A stretch of DNA of 64,000 bases from Flavobacteriales bacterium (GCA_027491215.1 JAIXWP010000070.1:36713-100712), one strand, 5' to 3'; shown: positions 31,022 to 40,944, counted from the stretch's first letter. Numbers and translations: made by a program. The notes: generated from the letters alone by a model not told the origin.

Positions 31022-32076
31022 TCTTTGATTTTGCTAAAGCGCAATGCTTTTAGCATAAAATCAGGAAGAGGCTTCAATGGATCACGTTTTTCAACATTCA
31101 AGAATACGCCCCATTTTTCAATGATAGGAACTTTGTACACCTCGATCATTTCAATGAGTGTGCGGTCTTTATCGTGGATGTAAGTGCAGTGTACTTTCGT
31201 ATTTCCCATGCTCAAAGCATCATTGCTATCACAAGTAAAGCCATAGCCAACTTTAGCTAGGTCATCGCCCAAGGCTTTCATTCCCTTTACATCAAATCCA
31301 ATATGCGCAAAGCCAGTATCACCCCAGATACGATCTTTAAAAATGAACTCAGGAGTGCGCTCAAGTGATTGAATCAACTCGATATAAGTCTTACCAGTAA
31401 CTTTAGCAAATCCACCACCTGGTTGTGCTGATTGTGTGAGCAAAACACGTCGGTATTTAGAGTCTCCACCTCCAAGCGCCTTCCAGTCTTCGAAAACTCC
31501 AGTACTATCATAAACAATCTCGTCAAACCCTAACACTCCAGCATATAGCTCGAGCGCCTTTTCCATGTCACTCACTCCTGTACTGCATCCTACTACTCCT
31601 CCGCTATGGTGCTTTTGATCCGTGTACCAGCCGCTGCCTTGAAGAAATTGCCAAATATTTTTATCTGGATCTTGGATATAAAATGTCTTGCGTCCCATTG
31701 GGTCATTTTCTAAAGGAGTAAGACCTGGTGCATTATTTTCTTTGCAGAAAGAATACGACTTTTCAATATCGAGGCATTTCACTTGCGTAATACAGATGCC
31801 TAGGTCGCCCACTTTCACCTCGAATGGTGCAGGTTTAGCAACAAAAGATGTAGGCTGAATAACCTCGATAGCACAACCACCTTGTAGATTGACAACCATA
31901 CTTGCGCGCTTGGTAATATTGTCACCATTGCAGTAAACACGCATCAACGGAGCTTGAGCAACACTATCAAAAAAAGGAATATTTAATCCAAAAAACTTTC
32001 GGTAAAAAGCTAATGACTCATCCATTTTGCTAACAGCCACTCCTATGTGCTGAAGCCCGTTAATTCTCTTATACAT
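31018..32076 (-). CDS. VOC superfamily protein with two glyoxalase-like halves (4-HPPD-like)
   Basis: GLQHIGVAVSKMDESLAFYRKFFGLN and GGVVGCSTGVSDMEKALELYAGVLGFDEIVYDS, GFAHIGFDVKGM, DKDRTLIEMIE. Confidence 0.82.
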   Translation of the reverse strand: MYKRINGLQHIGVAVSKMDESLAFYRKFFGLNIPFFDSVAQAPLMRVYCNGDNITKRASMVVNLQGGCAIEVIQPTSFVAKPAPFEVKVGDLGICITQVKCLDIEKSYSFCKENNAPGLTPLENDPMGRKTFYIQDPDKNIWQFLQGSGWYTDQKHHSGGVVGCSTGVSDMEKALELYAGVLGFDEIVYDSTGVFEDWKALGGGDSKYRRVLLTQSAQPGGGFAKVTGKTYIELIQSLERTPEFIFKDRIWGDTGFAHIGFDVKGMKALGDDLAKVGYGFTCDSNDALSMGNTKVHCTYIHDKDRTLIEMIEVYKVPIIEKWGVFLNVEKRDPLKPLPDFMLKALRFSKIKD

Positions 32077-32080
32077 GCGC

Positions 32081-33385
32081 TTATTTTGATATTGAAAGAA
32101 TGTAATCTGAACATTCCTTTTTCAAGGATTCTAAACTTTTCTTTTTCTCTGAATTCTTCGACTGAAAAGACAACCAACGATTAGTAGATTGGAATTTTCT
32201 ATATGCCCTTAACCAGCCAATAGCAATGCGTCCAGCCAATAAAACTCCTAATAACCCAATGCACCATTCCATCCAACTGCACTGCGTAAATAATTTAATT
32301 GGAATAGAAATAATTCCCAAATAAATAGGAACTAGAAATGTCCAAAGTGCCATTCTAAGGGAGTTCTTGAATAGCGGGTCTTTGATTTTATTTTTTATAA
32401 AAATATCAATTGGCTTTTCTATTGGTAAGAATAGAATTCTTGCAAGTAGATAGATTGGAGTTAAAAAGCCAAGAACCAAAGCCATAAGGTTGGCCTTCAG
32501 TTTTGACGCCGACAATGATGATGTTGTAAAACCATTCTCCTTGCAGATTGAATTGAGTTCAATAATTTTTGCGCTCATTTCCTCTCCGCGACTATCCGAT
32601 TCAAATGCTTTGATGAATTTCTGATAAAAATCAAATTGCTCTGAAAGCTTTCGACTAGCGCTCAACTCGAAACAAAGTTCTCTGCTCTGAATAATAGCAT
32701 CGTAAAGCTCTTCCTTTTGAACGTCAATCATCAAATCGCTCAATGCCTTTCTAGCTTCCTCCATTAACTCTGCAATAGCCTTTGCTGAATCGACTTTATA
32801 AACACTTCGCCACTTCTCTACTTCTATTGGCTTTCCAAATTTTATAAGAAGTTCTGGGTGATATTCATAAAAATCTGAGTAATCCAAACCTACAGGTAGA
32901 ATGACTAAGTCATGCATATTAGGCTTGCTTTCTAAAGCACCGAAAGCGAGTCGGCCAAGCCCTTTCTTAAACGGTATCAACTGTTTCTTCCCGCGATGGG
33001 TTCCCTCTGGGAACATTGATACTACGGCATGATACTCCAATCTATCATAGCACTCTTCAAATATTTTGGTATTTGCATCGCGCATATTACCCACCCCATC
33101 ACGTTCGCGATATACGGGCATCATGTTGAAATTGTGGAGTAGCTTTTTTATCAGACCATTTTTAAAAATATCAGCTCGTGTAAGCCAATGCAATTGTTTG
33201 GGTGAGAAAAAACAAATAAGCACGGGATCCAACATTGCATTTTGGTGGTTTGAAATGAGTAATACTGGTTTATTCTTTGGAAAATTTTCCAAGCCCGTAA
33301 TCTCATGTCTGCACACAAACGTCTTCGCCCCTTGTCGAAGGAAGGGGCGTAAGGCTAAATAAAGTATGGATCCTGTTTTTGGCAA
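32081..33385 (-). CDS. 1-acyl-sn-glycerol-3-phosphate acyltransferase (PlsC-like)
   Basis: PVLLISNHQNAMLDPVLI (NHxxxxD), VSMFPEGTHRGKKQLIPFKKGLGRLAFGAL, C-terminal TM segments. Confidence 0.9.
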   Translation of the reverse strand: MPKTGSILYLALRPFLRQGAKTFVCRHEITGLENFPKNKPVLLISNHQNAMLDPVLICFFSPKQLHWLTRADIFKNGLIKKLLHNFNMMPVYRERDGVGNMRDANTKIFEECYDRLEYHAVVSMFPEGTHRGKKQLIPFKKGLGRLAFGALESKPNMHDLVILPVGLDYSDFYEYHPELLIKFGKPIEVEKWRSVYKVDSAKAIAELMEEARKALSDLMIDVQKEELYDAIIQSRELCFELSASRKLSEQFDFYQKFIKAFESDSRGEEMSAKIIELNSICKENGFTTSSLSASKLKANLMALVLGFLTPIYLLARILFLPIEKPIDIFIKNKIKDPLFKNSLRMALWTFLVPIYLGIISIPIKLFTQCSWMEWCIGLLGVLLAGRIAIGWLRAYRKFQSTNRWLSFQSKNSEKKKSLESLKKECSDYILSISK

Positions 33386-33396
33386 CGACTAAACCC

Positions 33397-34491
33397 TTAT
33401 TCGTGATAGTTAATCACTTTATGACCACCTGCCATTAGATATTTATCTTTTTTGAATAGCGCCACATCTGCCGCCATCATTTCTTCTACTAGCTGCTCAA
33501 GGCTGTGCTTGTTTTCCCAGCCCAATTTTGCTTTAGCCTTAGATGGATCGCCAATCAGCAAATCGACTTCTGTTGGACGGAAGTACTTCGGATCAACTTC
33601 AATAAGAACTTTTCCTGTTTTCTTGTCGATTCCTTTTTCCTCTACTCCTTCGCCTTTCCATTCAAGTTCGATGTCAACGTGCTTAAATGCTAGTTCACAG
33701 AAATACTTCACTGAGTATGTTTTGCCGGTAGCGAGTACATAATCGTCAGCTTCTTCCTGTTGCATCATTAACCACATTCCCTCAACATAATCCTTTGCAT
33801 GTCCCCAGTCGCGCTGTGCATCTAGGTTTCCGAGGTATAATTTATCTTGAAGGCCGAGCGAAATTTTCGCCGCAGCTCTTGTGATCTTTCTCGTAACGAA
33901 TGTTTCACCTCTCAATGGTGATTCATGATTGAAAAGAATACCATTGCAAGCATACATACCATATGCTTCGCGATAATTCTTAGTAATCCAAAACGCATAA
34001 AGTTTTGCTACAGCATATGGACTTCTAGGATAAAATGGGGTGGTTTCGCTTTGCGGAACCTCTTGCACTTTACCGTACAATTCGCTGGTAGATGCTTGAT
34101 AGATTTTGGTCTTTTTTTCACGACCTAAAATACGAATCGCCTCAAGTAGACGAAGGGTGCCTGTACCGTCAGCATTGGCTGTATATTCAGGTGTTTCAAA
34201 TGACACGTGAACGTGGCTCATTGCCGCGAGATTATAAATTTCATCAGGCTCGATTTGCTGTACGAGACGAATCAAATTGGTAGAATCGGTAAGGTCGCCG
34301 TAGTGAAGTGTCATCTTCACGCCTTCTTCATGTTGGTCTTGATACAAGTGATCAATACGATCAGTATTAAACAAAGAACTTCTTCGTTTAATACCATGAA
34401 CTTCATATCCTTTGCTTAGAAGTAATTCCGCAAGGTATGCACCATCCTGACCTGTGATACCTGTGATTAGCGCCTTCTTTCTTTCCATCAT
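33397..34491 (-). CDS. gmd: GDP-mannose 4,6-dehydratase
   Basis: [156 protein letters not shown]. Confidence 0.97.
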   Translation of the reverse strand: MMERKKALITGITGQDGAYLAELLLSKGYEVHGIKRRSSLFNTDRIDHLYQDQHEEGVKMTLHYGDLTDSTNLIRLVQQIEPDEIYNLAAMSHVHVSFETPEYTANADGTGTLRLLEAIRILGREKKTKIYQASTSELYGKVQEVPQSETTPFYPRSPYAVAKLYAFWITKNYREAYGMYACNGILFNHESPLRGETFVTRKITRAAAKISLGLQDKLYLGNLDAQRDWGHAKDYVEGMWLMMQQEEADDYVLATGKTYSVKYFCELAFKHVDIELEWKGEGVEEKGIDKKTGKVLIEVDPKYFRPTEVDLLIGDPSKAKAKLGWENKHSLEQLVEEMMAADVALFKKDKYLMAGGHKVINYHE

Positions 34492-34522
34492 TCGTAATAG
34501 TTAAGGCCGCAATTTACAACGA

Positions 34523-36370
34523 TTAGCCCAAATCTACCTCAGTCTTAAATTGGATTTCGCTGAGTCGCTTGTAGACACCATCAGCATTTGCGATTAATTC
34601 TTGGTGTGTTCCCGATTCGACTACCCTTCCACCCTCTAAAACAATGATCTTATCTGCAGCGATAATTGTAGATAATCGGTGCGCAATCACAATAGAAGTG
34701 CGGTCTTTCATCAGATCGTCTAAGGCTGCCTGCACAAGCTTTTCACTTTCACTATCAAGGGCTGATGTAGCTTCATCGAGGATAAGAATTGTCGGGTTGC
34801 GCAATACAGCGCGAGCGATAGCGATGCGTTGACGTTGTCCACCACTCAATTGAATTCCTCGCTCACCGACAACGGTGTTGAGCCCATCTGGGAAAGATTC
34901 AATGAACTGAAGTGCGTTTGCCTTTTTAGCAGCAGAGATAATTTCTGCTTCTGATGCATTTGGCTTGCCATAAGCAATGTTTTCTCGAATAGTACCACCG
35001 AAAAGAATTACTTCTTGCGGCACATAGGCCATCTGGCTTCGAAGCGCAGAAAGTTCAAAAGTGGAGGCATCACGACCATCAAATTGAATAGACCCAGCGA
35101 TAGGTTCGTAGAACTTTTGTAGTAGCGAGGCGATGGTTGATTTACCCGAACCCGAAGAGCCCACTAACGCAATTTGTTGTCCTGCTTTTACTTCGAAAGA
35201 CACTTTCTTCAAAACTTGAATATCTGGACGCGAGGCATAGTGAAATTCAACATCCTTGAAATTCACGTTGCCATGAATCATGTCCTCCTTAGGAGCAGTT
35301 TCTAGTGAAATCTCTTCCGTTTTCATGGATAAAATTTCCATCACACTTTCGATCACACCAATGCTTCTGCTGAGCGACCCCATTTGTGCCGCGAGTCCAC
35401 CAATCGAGCCTGCGACAAGACCTGTAACGAAAACAAACTCAGATATAACGTTGCCAGGGATTTCGCCTTGATCTCTCAAATAAGCCCCAACACCCATTAC
35501 AATTCCCAGCGCTCCGAAAAGAAATATGATAATGAAAGTACCGAATACGCCACGCCAGATGGCTCCTTTCATTGCCACTTTGCGAATAGCTTGAATGCCA
35601 ATGACGAAACGATTTGCTTCGAAGCGCTCGCTTGTAAACGATTTCACATTGACAATACCCGTCAGTGATTCATTAACGATGACGCCGCTTTCAGCTACTT
35701 TATCTTGTGTTTCTTTTCCTAGTTTCCTAATGAATTTCCCAAACAATACCATCACCACAATCATCACGGGAAGCGTGAGAAGCATCACGAGGGTGAGCTT
35801 ATACGAGTAGCTAATCAGCCATCCAATACCCACCAATATGATGACAGTCTGACGAAGGAATTCAGCGAGCGTTACCGTAAGTGTTTCTTGTATCGTACTG
35901 ATATCGCTTGATAGTCGGCTTGCGAGATCTCCCACCCTGCGTTCATTAAAGAATTGCATGGGCATTCTGATAATCGTACTGAAAGCATCTTTTCGCAATT
36001 CGAACATTGCATTTTCTGTCACATAGGCAAAGATGTACACTCGAAAAAATGAGAATATCCCTTGTATGATGAGCAATGCCACGAGCGCAGCGAGTGTCAT
36101 ACCTGTATCCCCCAATGATTCATCAACACCAATGGCATGAAGTGCATTAGTCATGAACTTTCCTCCAGGCATTGCACTTTGCTCAACCGGAGTAACTAGC
36201 CTACCTAGCAAAGCAGTAATCACAATTACCAATAAGCCTGACACAACAAGCAAGAGATTACCAAGTAAGAAGAGATACTTGTCTTTTTTGAGATATTTAA
36301 ATACACCCCAACTGCGCTTTAAAGCTTCTTTGGAGATTTTCTTCTTTTCCTTTTTTTCGTCTTTTTCCAA
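34523..36370 (-). CDS. ABC transporter, fused permease/ATP-binding (MsbA-like exporter)
   Basis: LVGSSGSGKSTIASLLQKFYEP (Walker A), LSGGQRQRIAIARAVLRNPTILILDEATSALDSESE, IAHRLSTI. Apparent TTG start. Confidence 0.96.
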   Translation of the reverse strand: MEKDEKKEKKKISKEALKRSWGVFKYLKKDKYLFLLGNLLLVVSGLLVIVITALLGRLVTPVEQSAMPGGKFMTNALHAIGVDESLGDTGMTLAALVALLIIQGIFSFFRVYIFAYVTENAMFELRKDAFSTIIRMPMQFFNERRVGDLASRLSSDISTIQETLTVTLAEFLRQTVIILVGIGWLISYSYKLTLVMLLTLPVMIVVMVLFGKFIRKLGKETQDKVAESGVIVNESLTGIVNVKSFTSERFEANRFVIGIQAIRKVAMKGAIWRGVFGTFIIIFLFGALGIVMGVGAYLRDQGEIPGNVISEFVFVTGLVAGSIGGLAAQMGSLSRSIGVIESVMEILSMKTEEISLETAPKEDMIHGNVNFKDVEFHYASRPDIQVLKKVSFEVKAGQQIALVGSSGSGKSTIASLLQKFYEPIAGSIQFDGRDASTFELSALRSQMAYVPQEVILFGGTIRENIAYGKPNASEAEIISAAKKANALQFIESFPDGLNTVVGERGIQLSGGQRQRIAIARAVLRNPTILILDEATSALDSESEKLVQAALDDLMKDRTSIVIAHRLSTIIAADKIIVLEGGRVVESGTHQELIANADGVYKRLSEIQFKTEVDLG

Positions 36371-36401
36371 AATAAAAATCCCGGCTAATGAGATAGCCGG
36401 G
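36371..36401 (-). terminator. Intrinsic terminator upstream of ABC exporter
   Basis: Minus strand: CCCGGCTA-TCTCAT-TAGCCGGG followed by ATTTTTATTTT. Confidence 0.8.
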
Positions 36402-36453
36402 ACGAAGGTACTTTTACTTTTTGGACAACAGCAATACTATTGTCACAATTGGA

Positions 36454-36975
36454 TTAATATCCGCTGTGTGTCTTCTTAATTTTTTTCAATGCTTTCTCGA
36501 GTTCGCGAGCCTTAAACTCCGTGTACTCTACATCAGGTGTTAGTTCTCTGTATTCAGAATCCCATCTCACCTTTACATAATGATCCACTAGTAAAGGAAA
36601 TTCAGCATTTTCAATAGGCTTGAATAGTCCCATGTCGATATTGCACTCATAACCAATTTTTCTCTGTGGCATCTTTCGAGCATCTACATAAACCTTTTTA
36701 TTCACGTATGCTTTTCCGCCAAACCAGACCTCGTATTCGTGACCTACAGGTAGCACGAATTCGTAAGAGCCATTTTCTTTTCCAAAAAATGAAACATAGA
36801 TCTCTTGATCTTGATAGACAATGACATTCACATTGGAAGCTTCTACTGCACCGTCTTTGAATACATCGATTTCGTAGATTTTCCCTTGGAGAATGAAATG
36901 ATCTCCTTCAATTTCTTTCTTCGCTTGAGCTCCTAAAGATAGAAGAGCTAACATTCCAAATAATAGCGTTTTCAT
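36454..36975 (-). CDS. Secreted protein of unknown function (tandem paralogue A)
   Basis: Signal peptide MKTLLFGMLALLSLGAQA; similar architecture and motifs to the next gene (GKIYEIDVFKD.../ GKITKMNLSDS...; VDxALFK). Confidence 0.6.
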   Translation of the reverse strand: MKTLLFGMLALLSLGAQAKKEIEGDHFILQGKIYEIDVFKDGAVEASNVNVIVYQDQEIYVSFFGKENGSYEFVLPVGHEYEVWFGGKAYVNKKVYVDARKMPQRKIGYECNIDMGLFKPIENAEFPLLVDHYVKVRWDSEYRELTPDVEYTEFKARELEKALKKIKKTHSGY

Positions 36976-36987
36976 ATTGCTTAATTA

Positions 36988-37503
36988 TTAATATCCATAT
37001 GCGTTGAGAACAGACATAATTCTGTTCTTCATTTGTTCTGTATGTTTATAATCCCAAACCAAGGTTTTCTTTCTTGGTATGTATTGGGCTTTGGCCATCG
37101 GCATTTGATTCATAAAATCAAGACCCATCAAGCCAGTATCCTTAAAAAGGGCAACATCCACTTGCATTTTCAAAGCCTTTAAATCCTCAGCATCTTCATA
37201 AAACTTAGTGATATCTACTTCGATAAGCTTTTGAACATATTCTTCTGTTCCGTACTTAACGAGATAAACCTTTCTATATGGAAGATTGCAGGAATACTTT
37301 CCTTTCCCTGCAGAATAAACTTCCCCGAGCATTTTATTATCTGACCAAAACTCAACTTTAACTCCGTCTAATGGCTTTTCCACGGAATCAGACAAGTTCA
37401 TTTTTGTGATTTTTCCGTAAAAATTAATCATCTCACCTTCAGGCGCTTGCGCAATCATATGAGACGACCATAATAGAATCAATAGGGTTATGACGCTTTT
37501 CAT
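36988..37503 (-). CDS. Secreted protein of unknown function (tandem paralogue B)
   Basis: Signal peptide MKSVITLLILLWSSHMIAQA; paralogous to 36454..36975. Confidence 0.6.
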   Translation of the reverse strand: MKSVITLLILLWSSHMIAQAPEGEMINFYGKITKMNLSDSVEKPLDGVKVEFWSDNKMLGEVYSAGKGKYSCNLPYRKVYLVKYGTEEYVQKLIEVDITKFYEDAEDLKALKMQVDVALFKDTGLMGLDFMNQMPMAKAQYIPRKKTLVWDYKHTEQMKNRIMSVLNAYGY

Positions 37504-37600
37504 GGAATAAATTATTTGGTTTTTATACTGTTAAACCCAAATAATAGTTACACCCAAATCAATGACTTTAACAGATTTTTGAAAATATATGTACCTACAT

Positions 37601-37618
37601 TATATGTATATACATATA
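37601..37618. promoter_or_regulatory. Perfect 18-bp palindrome, candidate MarR-family operator overlapping a -7-like element
   Basis: TATATGTAT|ATACATATA, 9 nt before the MarR-family start codon; overlaps TATATTTG at 37615-37622; preceded by an imperfect inverted repeat ATATATGTA-CC-TACATTATAT (about 37585-37604). Confidence 0.7.
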
Positions 37619-37626
37619 TTTGCCCC

Positions 37627-38082
37627 ATGTCAATAGAAAACGACATCAAACAAACAAAGTTTATTAGTGAGTATCATAAACTCGCTGTGAATGTGCTGTT
37701 TAGCGCCAGCTGGCTAAGTGACAAGAATTTACAGGTCATGAAACCCTTCAAACTGACACCTCAACAATTCAATATTCTTAGAATATTGAGAGGTCAAAAG
37801 GGATCTCCGCTCTCCGTTAATAGTTTGATTGAGCGAATGATTGACAAAAGCAGCAATGTGTCACGTCTGGTTGACAAACTAGAAGATAAAGGATATGTAG
37901 AGCGCAAGACATGCCCTAGCGATAGAAGACAAGTACATGTGATCATTACTGAAAGCGGTTTAGAGTTTATTGGAAAATTGGACGAACCGATGAGTAAACT
38001 AGACGCTCACATTAAGGCACTGTCTTTGGAAGAAGCCGCAACGCTCAACCACCTATTAGATAAAATGAGAAATAGTAAATAA
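37627..38082 (+). CDS. MarR-family transcriptional regulator
   Basis: MSIENDIKQTKFISEYHKLAVNVLFSASWLS, LTPQQFNILRILRGQKGSPLSVNSLIERMIDKSSNVSRLVDKLEDKGYVERKTCPSDRRQVHVIITESG. Start refined from 37516. Confidence 0.94.
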   Translation: MSIENDIKQTKFISEYHKLAVNVLFSASWLSDKNLQVMKPFKLTPQQFNILRILRGQKGSPLSVNSLIERMIDKSSNVSRLVDKLEDKGYVERKTCPSDRRQVHVIITESGLEFIGKLDEPMSKLDAHIKALSLEEAATLNHLLDKMRNSK

Positions 38083-38110
38083 GCATACAAACTACAATTA
38101 ATAAATAACA

Positions 38111-38719
38111 ATGAAAAAAGTAATCTTAGCCTTAGCAGTAGTTGCACTTAGCGCAACTGGAGCATTCGCTCAATTGAAAGATGGTAAATTCAACATCGAC
38201 TACAAAACTTCTACAATCAACTGGTACGCTACAAAAGCAACTGGTAAGCATGATGGTACTGTACGTGTATCTAGCGGACAAGTAACTGTTGCTGGCGGTA
38301 ACGTGACAGCAGGTAAAGTGAAGGTAGACATGAACAGCATCGCTGTAACAGACATTAAGGATGCAGAAACAAATGCAAACTTGGTCAACCACTTGAAAAG
38401 CCCAGATTTCTTTGAAGTAGCTAAATTTCCAGATGCAAACTTCGAAGTAACTTCAGTTACAGCGAAAGCTGACAAAGCAACTGGTAACACTCACGTTGTA
38501 AATGGTAAAATGACCATCAAAGGAATCGCTCAGGATGTTTCTTTCCCAGCGAAAGTAACAGGCACTGATGCTTCATTGACTATCAACGGAACACTTACAC
38601 TTGACCGTTCTAAGTTTGATATCCGTTTTGGTTCTGAGACTTTCTTCGGAAGTCTTGGTGACAAAGCAATCAGCAATGACATGAAATTGGTAGTGAACTT
38701 GATCGCTAACAAAAAATAA
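38111..38719 (+). CDS. YceI-family protein
   Basis: Signal peptide; FNIDYKTSTINWYATKATGKHDGTVRVSSGQVTVAGGNVTAGKVKVDMNSIAVTDI...NLVNHLKSPDFFEVAKFPDANFEVTSV...TLDRSKFDIRFGSETFFGSLGDKAISNDM. Confidence 0.95.
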   Translation: MKKVILALAVVALSATGAFAQLKDGKFNIDYKTSTINWYATKATGKHDGTVRVSSGQVTVAGGNVTAGKVKVDMNSIAVTDIKDAETNANLVNHLKSPDFFEVAKFPDANFEVTSVTAKADKATGNTHVVNGKMTIKGIAQDVSFPAKVTGTDASLTINGTLTLDRSKFDIRFGSETFFGSLGDKAISNDMKLVVNLIANKK

Positions 38720-38735
38720 TTTTCAATAGAAAATG

Positions 38736-38766
38736 AAAAACCCGAGCGTTGCTCGGGTTTTTTTTT
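38736..38766 (+). terminator. Intrinsic terminator after yceI-like gene
   Basis: AAAAACCCGAGC-GTT-GCTCGGGTTTTTTTTT. Confidence 0.93.
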
Positions 38767-38769
38767 GCC

Positions 38770-39531
38770 TTATTTTTTATTCTTCAACATTCGCTTTCGA
38801 TCAGGATCCTCATGAAAAAAGTATCTGAAGTCTAATGTCAGATAGCTTCCAGAGAGCGCGTAATTAATCCTTGTTGGATTGGTATTGATATCAAACTGCA
38901 CAGCGGTTTGGGCAATGTCCGCAAAAGGTCTATGGAAGGAAGCTCCAAAATAAAAATACCCATCTTCTTTCGTACGGTATTCAAAACCATAATTTGCGAG
39001 CAGCGCCACTTGCACCCAGCTGTTCTTGAAAGTTCTTTGAAAAAAATCAAAACGCAACGTATCTCTTCTCGAACTCACTTGACTTTGAACATCTGTCGGA
39101 TATAAATCGATTGATACGCCACCGCTCGCATTCATATAAAGCTGATCCCCAAGTCGCACATAGATCATCCCCTGCAGTGGAATTTCATAGCCAATGAAAC
39201 GAAAGTCCAACTCTTGCTTCTCCTCTAAAATGGGATGGTCAAATGTCAAGGTGTAATTTCTTTGAACAAGATTGATTCCTGTTTCAAAACTCCAGTTTTT
39301 ATTTAACCCTCTTCTGATCACCATCCCCATTGTCACTCCGAGGTTGGGTTTGTTGGTAACAGAAAGATCTTCGCTAGAAGTTGTGATTTCCCCAGTACCA
39401 AAAAACTTACTGGTAATAATGGGTTTGATTTGGATACCGAGCGTAGTGACATTTTCTTGGGCAACAGCAGTCAATGCTGATAACAACACTACTAAAAACA
39501 AGCTTATTTTAATGCCTATTCTGAAATCCAT
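38770..39531 (-). CDS. Outer-membrane beta-barrel protein (PorT-like)
   Basis: Signal peptide (LFLVVLLSALTAVAQ), LGVTMGMVIRRGLNKNWSFETGINLVQRNYTL, alternating barrel pattern ending SGSYLTLDFRYFF. Confidence 0.75.
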   Translation of the reverse strand: MDFRIGIKISLFLVVLLSALTAVAQENVTTLGIQIKPIITSKFFGTGEITTSSEDLSVTNKPNLGVTMGMVIRRGLNKNWSFETGINLVQRNYTLTFDHPILEEKQELDFRFIGYEIPLQGMIYVRLGDQLYMNASGGVSIDLYPTDVQSQVSSRRDTLRFDFFQRTFKNSWVQVALLANYGFEYRTKEDGYFYFGASFHRPFADIAQTAVQFDINTNPTRINYALSGSYLTLDFRYFFHEDPDRKRMLKNKK

Positions 39532-40103
39532 TCACTAACGTATTCAATCGGTTTTCGATGACTCTTTGGCCATTCCTCATTTGTGTAGCCTACATAAAAC
39601 AATCCTAGGCATTTATCATTTTCACCAAGGCTCAAAAACGTATTCATTTCTTTGGTGTAGATCAAAGCTGGCGTAGCCCAAAATCCTGCAAGCCCATAGG
39701 CAGTGCAAGTCAAGTGTATGTTTTGAACAGCACAAGCTACCGCTTCTACCTCTTCGATTTCTGCAATTTTCAAAGCTGGGTCGCGCTCCATACAGATGGC
39801 AATGACAGCAGATGCCAACATAGGGCGTTGTGACATTTTATCAAATTTAGCTTGTTTAAACGACTCCGGTGTTGTTTTAGTCTTGTAGAGTTCTGGTAAA
39901 AATTCTGCAATTCTCTTGCGTCCATCGCCCATAAAAACCTTGAATCTCCACGGCTGCGTCATGCCATGAGAAGGTGCCCAGATGGCATTATTGAGCAATA
40001 ATTCTATCTGCTCCCGATGCACTTGTCTGGAGCTAAATTTTTCAGGAGCTATTGATCGGCGATTTTTGATCACTTCCGTGATTTCGCTCAAATTATATTT
40101 CAT
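39516..40103 (-). CDS. Nitroreductase-family protein
   Basis: EVIKNRRSIAPEKFSSRQVHREQIELLLNNAIWAPSHGMTQPWRFKVF, NIHLTCTAYGLAGFWATP, LGLFYVGY. Confidence 0.9.
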   Translation of the reverse strand: MKYNLSEITEVIKNRRSIAPEKFSSRQVHREQIELLLNNAIWAPSHGMTQPWRFKVFMGDGRKRIAEFLPELYKTKTTPESFKQAKFDKMSQRPMLASAVIAICMERDPALKIAEIEEVEAVACAVQNIHLTCTAYGLAGFWATPALIYTKEMNTFLSLGENDKCLGLFYVGYTNEEWPKSHRKPIEYVSEWISE

Positions 40104-40174
40104 AATGAGATTGACGAATTAATGGTGCAAAGCTACATTTCAAATTAGCGTTGCCCTTACTTTTGAGCAATATT

Positions 40175-40942
40175 ATGACAATGAAGACAATTATTATAAC
40201 AGGCGCCGGCACCGGAATGGGAAAGGCAACGGCTCAAACGCTCTCCAAAGACCCATCAAACAGGCTTGTGCTTGTCAGCAGAAGCATCAACAACCTTCAA
40301 GACACCTTAGCTTCTCTAGAAAATGCCGACCAACACCTCATCGCACCGATTGATGTGAGAGATGCAGATGGATGGAAAAAATTCTATCACGCACAAGGTC
40401 CAAACTTTACAATTGAAGGTGTATTTGCCAATGCAGGTATTGGTGGTGAGAATCACTATGGAGAAAATGATCGTTGGGATGAAATCATATCTATCAATCT
40501 CACCGGAACCTATGTGACGATTATGGAAGCCTTGCCATTTATCCGCAAGTCAAAACAAAACTTTCGAAATATCGTGATCACCTCTTCATGTTTAGGAAGA
40601 TTTGGAGTTCCTAATTACACCGCATATTGCACAGCAAAGACGGGACTCTTGGGCCTCACAAAAAGCCTAGCTGTTGAACTAGGAAGCGAAAAAATCTTGG
40701 TAAATGCGATTTGTCCAGGTTGGGTTGAGACGGATATGGCGCGTGCAGGAATTCAAATGTTAGCAGATAAAATCGGAATGGACTATCAAAAGACATTCGA
40801 TGATCAGATGAGTATTGTCCCACTTCAGCGAATTTCGCAACCAGAAGAAATTGCTGAATTAGTGAAGTTTCTTCTTTCCGGTCTTCAAACTAGCATGACT
40901 GGGCAAGGCATCGATATCAATAATGGTTCATACATGATTTAA
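40175..40942 (+). CDS. Short-chain dehydrogenase/reductase
   Basis: TIIITGAGTGMGKATAQTL, GVFANAGIGGENH, YTAYCTAKTGLLGLTKSLAVELGSEKILVNAICPGWVETDM. Start refined from 40151. Confidence 0.93.
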   Translation: MTMKTIIITGAGTGMGKATAQTLSKDPSNRLVLVSRSINNLQDTLASLENADQHLIAPIDVRDADGWKKFYHAQGPNFTIEGVFANAGIGGENHYGENDRWDEIISINLTGTYVTIMEALPFIRKSKQNFRNIVITSSCLGRFGVPNYTAYCTAKTGLLGLTKSLAVELGSEKILVNAICPGWVETDMARAGIQMLADKIGMDYQKTFDDQMSIVPLQRISQPEEIAELVKFLLSGLQTSMTGQGIDINNGSYMI

Positions 40943-40944
40943 TC

